Origin: a virus
DNA: 64,000 bases
IMG/VR virus record: IMGVR_UViG_3300042503_001430
Span: 23,584 to 87,583 of that record
Strand: one strand, 5' to 3'
Shown here: piece by piece, positions 8,403 through 16,454 of the stretch
How positions within the stretch are numbered: the stretch's first letter is position 1
Layout: each line of letters opens with the position of its first letter
The notes under the pieces: model-generated
The model's input: only the letters and a program-made list of their open reading frames with translations
Databases searched by the model: none
What the model was told of the DNA's origin: nothing
Program-made: the position numbers and the translations under genes

Positions 8403-9271
8403 TGTGCGTTGTTGCTTGCAAGTATATTGAGAACATCGGATGGGTGCTTGCAAAGAACCGAGACCGCAACTATAAGCCTATCGTTCGCATACGCAAATCA
8501 TTTCGAGAAAATACCGAACGTCTCTATATCTGGGATGAAAAAACCAAGTACACAGAAGGTGTTAATGAATTTGGTGTGGGTATCATCAGCGCAAGCGTTA
8601 CGGTGAAAGAAGATGAAGCTGAGGGTGAAAAAGCTTCTAAGAAGACGCCAGATCTTAACAGAAAACCAAGAACTTTCTACTCTCCAGATGGACTTCGCAT
8701 TCGCACAGCACTCTTCGAGAAAACTGCTGTTGATGCTGCTCGTGTTCTAATCGAACTCGAAATACCAGGTAACACGATTGTTGCAGACAAAGAGCGATGT
8801 TTTCTCATCGAGGGCGGTTTCATTCGAGAGAATGAGTATGTCTACAAGGTTGTGGAAGTACCAAAAGAGAAGATTGCAGTCAGAACGAATCATGGAATCT
8901 TTCTCACCTGGACTGGGTACAGTCGTGAGGTTCCAGATCAAGTAGAGAAGCGAGAGTCATCTGAGGTTCGATATAAGAAAGCTGTAGCTGGTCTGAAGAA
9001 AGCTAAGACCTTCGAAGAGGTTTTGGAAGCGATGTCACTCGTCGATGATGAGAATCCACAAATGAATCCACTTCGACTTGATGATACTCGAAATTCAATG
9101 AGAACAACGGGTCAGATCGTCATAGTTCCAAACGAGCACACTCTTCACTATCGAGCCATATGGTGTGAGACCATATTCGATTTGGATAAACTAAATACAG
9201 AGAATGAAAAGACGTTCTTTGAGATTGTTTCCACAAGAAAACTGATTAGCTTTAAGAACTTTGTAAAATAG
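8402..9271 (+). CDS. Ntn-hydrolase-like protein (N-terminal Cys)
   Basis: 289 residues starting MCVVACKY, then LAKNRDRNY. A Cys as second residue followed by a (A/K)NRD segment is the hallmark of N-terminal-nucleophile amidohydrolases such as TANGO2/NRDE and acyltransferase-like (C45) proteins; Met removal would expose Cys as nucleophile. AVRTNHGIFL in the middle fits the NxxxH region of these folds. Probably an amide or acyl-ester hydrolase of unknown substrate. The start overlaps the preceding stop (TAATG). Confidence 0.65.
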   Translation: MCVVACKYIENIGWVLAKNRDRNYKPIVRIRKSFRENTERLYIWDEKTKYTEGVNEFGVGIISASVTVKEDEAEGEKASKKTPDLNRKPRTFYSPDGLRIRTALFEKTAVDAARVLIELEIPGNTIVADKERCFLIEGGFIRENEYVYKVVEVPKEKIAVRTNHGIFLTWTGYSREVPDQVEKRESSEVRYKKAVAGLKKAKTFEEVLEAMSLVDDENPQMNPLRLDDTRNSMRTTGQIVIVPNEHTLHYRAIWCETIFDLDKLNTENEKTFFEIVSTRKLISFKNFVK

Positions 9272-9280
9272 GAACCCGTT

Positions 9281-10348
9281 ATGTCACTACGAGATTTGCC
9301 TAAGTCATTAATTGATGCCGTCACTGAGGTGGTTTCTGATAGCGCACAGAAGCGTACTAAGCTTGCTAGTGATTTGCTTGCAGAAGGTCTTCGCAAATTT
9401 GGTGTGAAGCGTGAAGCTCAACTTAATGAAGCAGATCGAAAAGCTCTTCATGCGTGGGTTCAAATTAAGCTTGAAGAAGCTTCGTGCGGTTGTGGCGATG
9501 ATGTTGCTCAAGAAGACCATATGCCTGGTGATGAAGTTCTCTACAACAAAGATGGCAAAATCAAAAAGCAAATGGACGAAGACGAGCTTGCAGACAAAGA
9601 TCACGATGGTGACGGTGAGATCGAGTCTGGTACCGATGAGTATCTTGGTTCACGAGACAAAGCAATCAAAGCTGCCAAAAAAATTGTAACTGAAGCAAAA
9701 ATACATTCCAAATCTGATGTAAAAAAGTTGCTCAATACGCATTTTGGTAGCAAAGTGAAAATTACTGATTATGGACTTGGTTATGACGGTGAAGTATACT
9801 TTTCTTTTGAAGCTGAGAAAATCAACGGCTATGTGAGCGAAACTTTTTTGGGTAAAGACAAATGGGAAGCCGAGGTATCAAAAAACAAAACTCCTAATAA
9901 GGAAGTTAATGTGAGTGCTAAAACTCTTGATGAACTTCTCAAGAAACTGAAAACACACAAACTTAATGAAAATGTTAAGATTGGCGAAGAGTCTGATGAA
10001 GTTTCAGAAGAAGATGAAGTAGATTTGAACGAAAACTTAGCTATCGACGTTGAAGACTTGTCAACAAACGGTGCAGTAGCAGTTGGTGATGCTTCGATTG
10101 CAACACCAAAACATGCTGACGTTATTCGAGACACCGACCCATACACAAACACAACGCAGTATCGCATGTTGCTTCAGTTTGCAACAAATGAAGGTACTCG
10201 CATTTACCCACCAGTGAGCTTACCTGGTGCTCGCAGTGTTGCTGATTTGAGAACTCTTGTTGAGGGGTTGCCTGAGTTTAACGAAGCGGTTGATGCTGCT
10301 CTTGTTCATGCTTCTATGACAGCAGCAAATCAAGTTGATGATGCTTAA
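9281..10348 (+). CDS. Probable prohead core or internal head protein with EF-hand-like loop
   Basis: 355 residues, very acidic. Several sites fit prohead-protease cleavage: LLAE-G, QLNE-A and KLEE-A within the first 70 residues. A calcium-loop-like segment DKDHDGDGEIE is near residue 107. The C-terminal domain (from about 260) with TPKHADVIRDTDPYTNTTQYRMLLQF is conserved in marine T4-like phages, as far as I recall. It sits between other late virion genes. Scaffold or core is the best guess; no enzymatic motif is seen. Confidence 0.55.
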   Translation: MSLRDLPKSLIDAVTEVVSDSAQKRTKLASDLLAEGLRKFGVKREAQLNEADRKALHAWVQIKLEEASCGCGDDVAQEDHMPGDEVLYNKDGKIKKQMDEDELADKDHDGDGEIESGTDEYLGSRDKAIKAAKKIVTEAKIHSKSDVKKLLNTHFGSKVKITDYGLGYDGEVYFSFEAEKINGYVSETFLGKDKWEAEVSKNKTPNKEVNVSAKTLDELLKKLKTHKLNENVKIGEESDEVSEEDEVDLNENLAIDVEDLSTNGAVAVGDASIATPKHADVIRDTDPYTNTTQYRMLLQFATNEGTRIYPPVSLPGARSVADLRTLVEGLPEFNEAVDAALVHASMTAANQVDDA

Positions 10349-10353
10349 TTCTG

Positions 10354-10932
10354 ATGAAGACGTTTTTAGAATTTATCACTGAAGCTCCAGTTGCAGCACC
10401 AACACAAACTGCTCTTCCTGAGATTTACCTCGACATGGACGAAACCATCGTCGATTGGATGAAAGGTGCTAACAAAGCTCTTGTCGCTGCTGGCTACCCA
10501 GAGTGGAACAACTCGTTCTGGAATAAGTACAGCGAAGAAGAAGCTGATGTGATTCGTTGGGGTGTGCTAAATGACACCCCAAATTTTTGGGAAAACCTGG
10601 ACTTCATGCCAGATGGTAAAGCAATCTGGAACTTCGTGAAGAAGTACAAACCAAAGATTCTTAGTGCGTGTGGTAGCAAAGCTGGTAGCATTTGTCGTGA
10701 AGGTAAAATGCGCTGGTTGACTAAACATCTCGGCATGAACAACCTCAGTGGGGTTCATCTCGTGACACGCTCTGAAAAGAAGAAGTATGCGGTTGTAAAT
10801 GGTAGACCAACCATTTTGATTGATGACTACGACAAGAACTGTGTTGAGTACAAAGCTGCTGGTGGTATACCAGTCAAAGCTACAACTGGTTCTGAAGTCA
10901 TCTCAAAGCTGAAAAAGATTGGATTTAGATAA
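10354..10932 (+). CDS. Capsid-targeted HAD-family phosphatase (deoxyribonucleotidase-like)
   Basis: 192 residues. After the leader MKTFLEFITE-A comes the HAD motif I YLDMDETIVDW (nucleophile Asp27, general acid Asp29), motif II around ILSACGS, a TRSEKKKYA segment and motif III/IV ILIDDYDKNC. This pattern and size match 5'(3')-deoxyribonucleotidases. If packaged, it could act on host or phage nucleotides right after entry, or on another phosphorylated target. No ribosome-binding site is visible; the start is 5 nt after the previous stop. Confidence 0.75.
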   Translation: MKTFLEFITEAPVAAPTQTALPEIYLDMDETIVDWMKGANKALVAAGYPEWNNSFWNKYSEEEADVIRWGVLNDTPNFWENLDFMPDGKAIWNFVKKYKPKILSACGSKAGSICREGKMRWLTKHLGMNNLSGVHLVTRSEKKKYAVVNGRPTILIDDYDKNCVEYKAAGGIPVKATTGSEVISKLKKIGFR

Positions 10933-10935
10933 ATA
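10928..10935 (+). promoter_or_regulatory. Late promoter GATAAATA
   Basis: At the stop of the HAD gene. Predicted start near 10941 gives a 23-nt leader carrying GGAG before the ATG at 10964. Confidence 0.65.
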
Positions 10936-10963
10936 ATCTCAGGTAACTAACACGGAGTCTCAC

Positions 10964-11857
10964 ATGCCACTTTGGGGTAAGAAAGATAAAACAGCAGATC
11001 GTCCAAAATTTGTACACGTAAATGCAGACGGCAGCATCAGGCAAGATGCTTCTGGTCGTAAGCTTGTGTTCTTAGATACTGCTGAATCTGCCGCAAATGC
11101 AGACAAAGGTGCTCAGGGTGCTGGTTGGTATCTTGTTCTCAAGACAGGCTCAGGCGAATCACAAAGAATTAGAATGGAGAAGATCGTGTCTATCTCAACC
11201 ACAAATGAGATTGGCATAAACACAGACGATCTTGCGATAGACTCTGTTCCTGTAGTTCAGAACTTTGTGTATCCTTCGAATGCTTCTGTATACACTGATG
11301 GTGCAGCAGGTGTTCCTGATCCTAACAATAGAGATGGCTGGTACTTCATTAATAATACCGCAGGTAAAAAGATCAACTGGTATTTCTTTGATGGTGCAGC
11401 TAATGATGTCAAGCTTGCAGACTTCTCTGCATATGCGGTTGTGACCATAGACTCAACATCGAATGACAATGCTCCATTCTTTGGGTTGTACACAACTCGA
11501 CAGAATGATGGTCAAGATGCTGCTGCGTGGTATCGTTCACGAATAGTTTACACAATACCTGGCAGTTTCACACCAGGCACAAAGTATTTGATTCATTTTG
11601 GTGCTGATCCTGAAGTTTATCCAGACTTGCCTAGACTTGTTCTCACGCCAGTTACGACCGCAGGTATAAATCGTGGTCCACGAGCTGGTACCGAGCGTGT
11701 GCTTACAGTAGCACTCAACACAAACTCATCATCTGCGGTAAATTCAGTCAAGCTTGTTGCTGAAGCTGTTGGTGTTTCGTCTAGTACATACAACGTAAAC
11801 ACCGAGCTTACTAACGATGATAGTCAAAGTATCGAAACTGATTCTGGACTTGAATAA
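10964..11857 (+). CDS. Putative virion protein, WGK domain, long form
   Basis: 297 residues starting MPLWGKKD, with GGAG before the ATG. The first 75 residues (FVHVNADGSIRQDASGRKLVFLD, then GAGWYLVLKTG) are paralogous to the next gene. The rest is beta-rich, with Asn, Thr and Gly repeats and aromatic strands, like a decoration or fibre-type domain. Proteins starting M(P/S)LWGK are common in late regions of T4-like marine phages. Late promoter and position support a virion role; no enzyme motif. Confidence 0.6.
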   Translation: MPLWGKKDKTADRPKFVHVNADGSIRQDASGRKLVFLDTAESAANADKGAQGAGWYLVLKTGSGESQRIRMEKIVSISTTNEIGINTDDLAIDSVPVVQNFVYPSNASVYTDGAAGVPDPNNRDGWYFINNTAGKKINWYFFDGAANDVKLADFSAYAVVTIDSTSNDNAPFFGLYTTRQNDGQDAAAWYRSRIVYTIPGSFTPGTKYLIHFGADPEVYPDLPRLVLTPVTTAGINRGPRAGTERVLTVALNTNSSSAVNSVKLVAEAVGVSSSTYNVNTELTNDDSQSIETDSGLE

Positions 11858-11874
11858 TTAATAGAGGTAGTACT

Positions 11875-12180
11875 ATGTCACTTTGGGGTAAAACATACGA
11901 TAAGAAGCCAAAACACCTTACTCTAGCTGAAGATGGTGTTACAGTAGCTCATGATGCTTCTGGTAAGAAGCTCGTGTTGATTGATAGCGAAGAAGCTCTT
12001 GCAGCAGCAAACAAAGAGTTGGGCATCACATCACCAGGTTGGTATCTTGTTCAAAAGACGAATACTCGAACCAAGGTTGAGCTTTTGATTGCACTCGCAA
12101 GTGTTGATCGTCAAGAAGAAACTGAAGAAGAGATAGAGACCGAAACTGATTTGGGTATCACAGACCCAGACTCAGAATAA
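11875..12180 (+). CDS. Putative virion protein, WGK domain, short form
   Basis: 101 residues starting MSLWGKTYDKK. Aligns over its whole folded part to the N-terminal domain of the upstream gene (HDASGKKLVLID, then SPGWYLVQKTN), so the pair is a tandem duplication in which one copy kept or gained a large C-terminal domain. The last 25 residues are an acidic Glu/Thr tail. Its stop codon lies inside the stem of a Rho-independent terminator. Confidence 0.6.
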   Translation: MSLWGKTYDKKPKHLTLAEDGVTVAHDASGKKLVLIDSEEALAAANKELGITSPGWYLVQKTNTRTKVELLIALASVDRQEETEEEIETETDLGITDPDSE

Positions 12181-12194
12181 TCTGAGTTTTTATT
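12171..12194 (+). terminator. Rho-independent terminator
   Basis: Stem CTCAGA / TCTGAG with loop ATAA, followed by TTTTTATT. The stem starts inside the last codons of the upstream gene and contains its TAA. Confidence 0.8.
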
Positions 12195-12605
12195 ATGCTT
12201 TCATCGCATCATGATACTATGAATCAGCGATTGACTGAACAGAATTACATCATGTTTGCGATGAAGCACTATCAGAACCCCCAGTGTCTCAACATCGATG
12301 AATTTCACAACGACCTCAAGAGAATCAAATACATCAAGCGTCTGTTGAGTCGATATGTGGCTTCTGGCGAGTTAAAAGAACGTCTCATACTCAATCACCT
12401 CATCATTCTCTACAACTCATTTGGTGCTGAAGCAACCAAGCTCTTGTTCTTCAAGATAGACAAACAGTACTGGTCACAGCTCAAAACATTCTTGGTGTTT
12501 CTTCATTACATGCCAGAAGTTCTGCACCTTGTTGCAGACAAGCCGGTTCGTAGTACTGACATAGCTCTCGATCTATCAATCGTCGAAGTGTTGAGGAAGA
12601 TATGA
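12195..12605 (+). CDS. Conserved phage protein of unknown function
   Basis: 136 residues, or 128 from the ATG at 12219 (MNQRLTEQN), which may be the true start; neither has a clear ribosome-binding site. The core AMKHYQNPQCLNIDEFHNDL, RYVASGELKERLILNHLI and LLFFKIDKQYW belongs to a small helical family that I recall from marine T4-like phages near structural genes. No motif suggests a reaction. It overlaps the next gene by 4 nt (ATGA). Confidence 0.65.
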   Translation: MLSSHHDTMNQRLTEQNYIMFAMKHYQNPQCLNIDEFHNDLKRIKYIKRLLSRYVASGELKERLILNHLIILYNSFGAEATKLLFFKIDKQYWSQLKTFLVFLHYMPEVLHLVADKPVRSTDIALDLSIVEVLRKI

Positions 12606-12958
12606 AGTCATTTCGAACATTCTTATCTGAAGAGAAGCGCACGTTCAGTAAAGACCAAGCAAAACACATTGGCGATAAGCTCTCGGTTGACTGGTCAAAA
12701 GTTGACATAAACCAGTTCATTCTTGGATTGTCTGTCGAGTCTGAGCATGACGATGGTGGAAAACTTGATGTTGTGGATTCTGATGCTGACTTAGCCAAAA
12801 TTGTGTTAGCACATTTAAGAGAACTTCCAGATTATTATTCCAAGCTCAAAAAGGTGGAAGAAGAAGTTCCAGCAAATTCTATTTCGGGGAATGGAATTGC
12901 CGGTTTGAAAGAACCTATCGTTTTCCGAAAAAAGCGTTCCACTATTTCCAGACGTTAA
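12602..12958 (+). CDS. Capsid-targeted DUF5661-like protein
   Basis: 118 residues. Leader MKSFRTFLSE-E; then a domain (DWSKVDINQFILGLSVESEH and LAKIVLAHLRELPDYYSKL) that matches my memory of DUF5661, and a Gly-rich tail NSISGNGIAGLKEP. TTGAGGAAG just before the ATG is a good ribosome-binding site, unlike most leader-tagged genes here. Likely a packaged internal protein; function unknown. Confidence 0.68.
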   Translation: MKSFRTFLSEEKRTFSKDQAKHIGDKLSVDWSKVDINQFILGLSVESEHDDGGKLDVVDSDADLAKIVLAHLRELPDYYSKLKKVEEEVPANSISGNGIAGLKEPIVFRKKRSTISRR

Positions 12959-13008
12959 AATTGTTGTTCTACGTTCATGTGTGTGCTACACTGTAATAAC
13001 AGTGGGGA

Positions 13009-13016
13009 AATAAATA
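13009..13016 (+). promoter_or_regulatory. Late promoter AATAAATA, predicted start at the ATG
   Basis: The predicted start is 13022, the A of the next ATG. This also argues against an in-frame ATG at 12977 that would lie upstream of the promoter. Confidence 0.7.
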
Positions 13017-13021
13017 CTGCT

Positions 13022-13381
13022 ATGAGTGACGACGACAATAAAAATCCAGAAAACGAAATCAATGAGCTGACAGAAGACAAAAACCTTTTCGATGACTTGG
13101 GGCTTTCAGTACAACTCGGTGAAGTTGAGGTTGGTCAAATATACCCAATCTATGGACTGATTACTGAGTTTGTCAGTGAAGCGCCTGGAAATGTTGTCGT
13201 TAAGGTGAACGAAAACATTCAAGTGACAATGAACATAGAAGACCAAGACAAGATTGATGTTCTCAAGAACAGAAGCTTCGACCCTGGCATTTTCGTATGT
13301 ACGATCACTGAAGTTGATACGATCATCAAAGCTGAGTGCTCTACAGTAATTTTTGGCAAGAACAATAACACAATACAATAA
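13022..13381 (+). CDS. Hypothetical late protein
   Basis: 119 residues beginning MSDDDNKNPE. The N-terminal 35 residues are acidic and probably disordered. Then comes a beta-rich domain with VGQIYPIYGLITEFV, NVVVKVNENIQVTM and PGIFVCTITEV, like an OB or SH3-type barrel. I recall similar proteins in marine T4-like phages but no function. The start is fixed by the late promoter ending 6 nt upstream. Confidence 0.6.
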   Translation: MSDDDNKNPENEINELTEDKNLFDDLGLSVQLGEVEVGQIYPIYGLITEFVSEAPGNVVVKVNENIQVTMNIEDQDKIDVLKNRSFDPGIFVCTITEVDTIIKAECSTVIFGKNNNTIQ

Positions 13382-13382
13382 C

Positions 13383-13724
13383 ATGGACATACAAGCAACA
13401 CGACTGGTAATAGATACACTTTCAACTACCGTAAACGAACTTGAGCTTTCGGTGATGCACGCCTATGAACAATTCGTTTCAAAATATGGTGTGGGTCACG
13501 AGCATGTGACACGTCTTGAGTCGTATTTTCCTGCTATTGATAAGCAGCGTGAGTACATCACTGAATTGGGTGTATGTATCGACACGAAAGACTTTGAGCG
13601 TTTTCATGACGTAGCTACTAAGGTGCGAGCTTTGTCTGAGCTTATCAAGAACGATGCGAAATCTCTGTTGTCGTATATGAGCACAGGTCAGCACGTCGAG
13701 TTTCAAGAAGAGCAGGTCCATTAA
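13383..13724 (+). CDS. Hypothetical helical protein
   Basis: 113 residues from the ATG right after the preceding TAA. All-helical composition (VIDTLSTTVNELELSVMHAYEQF, FERFHDVATKVRALSELIK). No recognised domain. It is in the late block, between a late-promoter gene and the cyclotransferase-like gene. Confidence 0.5.
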   Translation: MDIQATRLVIDTLSTTVNELELSVMHAYEQFVSKYGVGHEHVTRLESYFPAIDKQREYITELGVCIDTKDFERFHDVATKVRALSELIKNDAKSLLSYMSTGQHVEFQEEQVH

Positions 13725-13729
13725 AATTC

Positions 13730-14119
13730 ATGAGAGCGTTTTTTATTTTTAACAACCTAAAAGTAAATACGTTCACTCTTCAAGATGAGCCTTTTCCTGG
13801 TTTTGAACTGCTCACCTGGGAGCACGAGAGCTATGCTCACGGCACTTTGTGGGATATTGGATTTGATGCTGGCTATACACCAATAGGTATTACCAAAGTA
13901 CACGGTCAACTTTGGTTAGCTAATGATGTGCAACAAATATCAGAGCTTGAGTATTTCTTGGGTGTGCAATCTGGACTTACAGAACCCATGAATACGAAAA
14001 TATGTGTTCAAGACGATTTAGGAGTCGAACAGGTCACTGCAACGGTGTATAAATTACGTGAGATCAAAAGTGCGTATGACATCGTTTATGATGGAAAGTG
14101 GCTCATTAAGAGGTATTGA
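13730..14119 (+). CDS. Gamma-glutamylcyclotransferase-like protein
   Basis: 129 residues. The order of elements fits the GGCT/AIG2 fold: an N-terminal strand FIFNNLK, an AHGTLWDIGFDAGYTPIG middle, VHGQLWLANDVQQISELEYFLGV and a final VTATVYKL strand. The usual YGTL loop is replaced by FNNL, so the active site may be altered. Family membership is a judgement from pattern only. Confidence 0.45.
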   Translation: MRAFFIFNNLKVNTFTLQDEPFPGFELLTWEHESYAHGTLWDIGFDAGYTPIGITKVHGQLWLANDVQQISELEYFLGVQSGLTEPMNTKICVQDDLGVEQVTATVYKLREIKSAYDIVYDGKWLIKRY

Positions 14120-14121
14120 TT

Positions 14122-14547
14122 ATGGACATTATGGCTTTTTTGACTGTTCTCTACAAGAACAGAATTGTCATAGGTATTGTTTCACTAGCGTTTGTGCTTC
14201 TCTCGTGCTTTGCATACTACAAGTACACCGTGGTTAAGATTGAGCTTCTTGAGCAAGAGAACGCACGACTTGTCGAAGAAGTTGAAGAGCAGAAGCGAGC
14301 GATTCAAACCCTCAAACAGAACTATGAAAACCTCGTCAAGACGAAAGATGATCTCTCTCGTGAGATCGAAGACATTCGAAGAGCAGAACAAGAAGAGATT
14401 GATCGAATAGCTCGTGAGCAACATAACAAGAAGTCTCTCGAAGAGCTTGCTCTCAAGAAGTCAAAGCTTGTAGAAAACGCTGTCAATCGTGCCACACAGA
14501 ATGTGTTTCGGTGCTTTGAGATTATTTCCCTTGGGGGTGACTGCTAA
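14122..14547 (+). CDS. Probable inner-membrane spanin (Rz-like)
   Basis: 141 residues. One N-terminal membrane span (about residues 15-35, IGIVSLAFVLLSCFAYY), then a long coiled coil rich in Glu, Lys and Gln (about 40-110), and a short tail FRCFEIISLGGDC. This is the layout of i-spanins, which link the inner membrane to an outer-membrane lipoprotein during lysis. The next gene is a lipoprotein with overlapping start (TAATG), completing a spanin pair. AAGAGG precedes the start. Confidence 0.68.
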   Translation: MDIMAFLTVLYKNRIVIGIVSLAFVLLSCFAYYKYTVVKIELLEQENARLVEEVEEQKRAIQTLKQNYENLVKTKDDLSREIEDIRRAEQEEIDRIAREQHNKKSLEELALKKSKLVENAVNRATQNVFRCFEIISLGGDC

Positions 14548-14891
14548 TGAAAAAGCTTCTCATTACAACTGTACTTTTGCTTAGTGGGTGTGCTGCTTCG
14601 GTTGCACCAACACCAATAGACACCAAACCTCCACTCAACCTGCGTCCTGCTGAGCCGTTGAAGATGCGACCTGTCAAGCTACATGTCATTCACATGGGTA
14701 TTGCAGAGAAGAAGTTCGAAGAGATTAGAAAGAGTGGTGAAAAGCCCGTGGTATTTGCTCTGACAGGCACCGACTACAAGAACCTAGCGGTGAATGTGCA
14801 GAGGTTGAAAGCGTATATCAAAACACAGCAACGCATCATAAATGCATACAAGAAATATTACGAGGGTACTCAAAATGGCAACCAAAACTAA
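14547..14891 (+). CDS. Probable outer-membrane spanin lipoprotein (Rz1-like)
   Basis: 114 residues. Signal peptide MKKLLITTVLLLSGC with lipobox LSGC, so Cys15 should be lipidated. A Pro-rich segment (APTPIDTKPPLNLRPAEPLK) follows, as in Rz1-type o-spanins, then a helical end. The gene overlaps the i-spanin stop by one base. It is longer than classical Rz1 but similar to o-spanins of T4-like phages. Confidence 0.65.
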   Translation: MKKLLITTVLLLSGCAASVAPTPIDTKPPLNLRPAEPLKMRPVKLHVIHMGIAEKKFEEIRKSGEKPVVFALTGTDYKNLAVNVQRLKAYIKTQQRIINAYKKYYEGTQNGNQN

Positions 14892-15075
14892 GAAGACACG
14901 AAAATCGAAGAAGACTGAGAGTGTTGAGAGCGAGGTTGTTGCTGCTGTAGTTCAGCCAGTAAGACGGCGTTTGTTGCCACATAACATGGCACACGAAATC
15001 ATTCTTCTACAACAGCGTGTTGCTGAATTGGAGAAAAGGTTGAATTCTGCACTTGAGCAATTATCCACAAAATAG
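14875..15075 (+). CDS. Small basic coiled-coil protein
   Basis: 66 residues from an ATG with GAGGG upstream, overlapping the lipoprotein gene by 17 nt. The N-terminus is a Lys/Arg/Thr-rich run, the C-terminus a coiled coil (LLQQRVAELEKRLNSALEQL). Function unknown. Confidence 0.5.
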   Translation: MATKTKKTRKSKKTESVESEVVAAVVQPVRRRLLPHNMAHEIILLQQRVAELEKRLNSALEQLSTK

Positions 15076-15083
15076 CAATTTTG

Positions 15084-15112
15084 TTGTGTTTGCTCGCTAG
15101 TTCTACTATACT
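15084..15112 (+). promoter_or_regulatory. Sigma70-type promoter of primase gene
   Basis: TTGTGT (15084-15089), 17 nt, TATACT (15107-15112). Predicted start near 15119, the primase ATG itself. Confidence 0.6.
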
Positions 15113-15118
15113 AGCATC

Positions 15119-16132
15119 ATGTTACATATCGACATTAAGTACATCTGCCTTGTTGGTCCTAGTCTGAGAAACTTCAAGAAGAAGAAAGCTTCTCTGTATA
15201 ACTGCTCGTGTCCTGTTTGTGGTGACAGCGAAAAGAAGAAGTCAAAAGCACGTGGTTTCTTCTACCAGAAAGGTCAAGCGATGTTTTACAAATGCCATAA
15301 CTGCTCGACTGGTATGGGTGTGGGTACGTTCTTGAAGCAACTGTTTCCTTCTTTTCATAGTGAATATTTGCTTGAGAAGTACAAGTCTGGTGTTACTAAC
15401 AAAAAGACTGAAGAGAAAGTCAGTAAAGTTGTGAAGGTCAAGTTCTCAACTCTTACCAGCAAACATGCAACCAAAGTCAGTGAGCTTGAAGACGGCCATT
15501 TCGCAAAGCAGTATGTGATTAATCGCAAGATACCAGAGAAGTATCATGCAAAGATTTTCTTCACCGAAGATTTCGCAGCATTGGTTGATGATGTATTTCC
15601 TGGTAAGTATTCGAACCTATCTAAGAATGATGCACGTCTCGTCATACCATTCTTCGATGAGAATGATGGTGTGTTGGGTCTTCAGGGTAGAGCACTATTC
15701 GCAGAGGGTGGTCTTCGATACATCACCATACGAGCATCTTCAAACACCAATCTCGTATATGGACTAGAGCGTCTTGATGAGAAAGATACGGTGTATGTGG
15801 TTGAGGGTCCTATCGATAGCTTGTTCTTGCCAAACTGTCTTGCTGCTGCAAACTCTGACCTCAAGTCTGCTCTAGCAAAAATTGGAACATCAGTCGATGC
15901 AGTGTTGGTGTTCGATAATGAGCCAAGAAATAAAGAGATTGTTAGTTTGATGTCAGATGCAATTCAAGCTAACAAGAAAGTCTGTATCTGGCCGCAGAGT
16001 ATCACAGAGAAAGACATCAATGACATGGTGCTCGCAGGTCACACACCAGAGAGCATATTAGAGACGATTCGAGAAAGAACCTTTTCTGGATTGAGCGCAG
16101 AGCTTGAGCTTTCTCAGTGGAGAAAAGTATGA
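15119..16132 (+). CDS. 61: DNA primase gp61
   Basis: 337 residues, matching T4 gp61 (342). A zinc site CPVC (31-34) and CHNC (59-62) with FYKCHNCSTGMG is followed by the Toprim core: VVEGPIDSLF near residue 228 (catalytic Glu) and VLVFDNEP near 265 (acidic pair). It makes RNA primers for the lagging strand with helicase gp41. Its own promoter appears to start transcription at or next to the ATG. The 3' end overlaps the next gene by 4 nt. Confidence 0.92.
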   Translation: MLHIDIKYICLVGPSLRNFKKKKASLYNCSCPVCGDSEKKKSKARGFFYQKGQAMFYKCHNCSTGMGVGTFLKQLFPSFHSEYLLEKYKSGVTNKKTEEKVSKVVKVKFSTLTSKHATKVSELEDGHFAKQYVINRKIPEKYHAKIFFTEDFAALVDDVFPGKYSNLSKNDARLVIPFFDENDGVLGLQGRALFAEGGLRYITIRASSNTNLVYGLERLDEKDTVYVVEGPIDSLFLPNCLAAANSDLKSALAKIGTSVDAVLVFDNEPRNKEIVSLMSDAIQANKKVCIWPQSITEKDINDMVLAGHTPESILETIRERTFSGLSAELELSQWRKV

Positions 16133-16392
16133 ACGACAAGCAGCTTGAGTTTCTGAAAGTGATGCCCGTAGGATATATGACACCATTTGCCGGCGATGTC
16201 ATACCCGATGGGTTCATGGAAGTTAATGGTCAGCGACTGATCAAGGGTGACAACATGAGACTGTTCAACATTCTTAGGGGTGTTGTTGTTGATGATGATG
16301 TGTACTTCGTGTTGCCAACAAAGCAAAAGCTATCTTCAATGTTCAATGGATTTGATCCACAAAAAAGCCGAATTATTATGAAGGTTCTCTAA
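16129..16392 (+). CDS. Short tail-collar-domain protein
   Basis: 87 residues from the ATG overlapping the primase stop. VGYMTPFAGDVIPDGFMEVNGQRL is the phage tail-collar signature (a receptor-fibre tip or collar fold). The domain stands alone, without fibre repeats, so it may be a small accessory fibre protein or a remnant. Unusual beside the primase gene. Confidence 0.6.
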   Translation: MNDKQLEFLKVMPVGYMTPFAGDVIPDGFMEVNGQRLIKGDNMRLFNILRGVVVDDDVYFVLPTKQKLSSMFNGFDPQKSRIIMKVL

Positions 16393-16454
16393 TTCTGAGA
16401 CATCGAGCCGTTATATATACTTCTGTGGTATATGTAATAATCGCTTGATGTCTT

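Noticed and set aside
12977-13021. Upstream in-frame ATG for the gene at 13022
   Set aside because: It lies before the late promoter whose predicted start is 13022, and lacks a ribosome-binding site.
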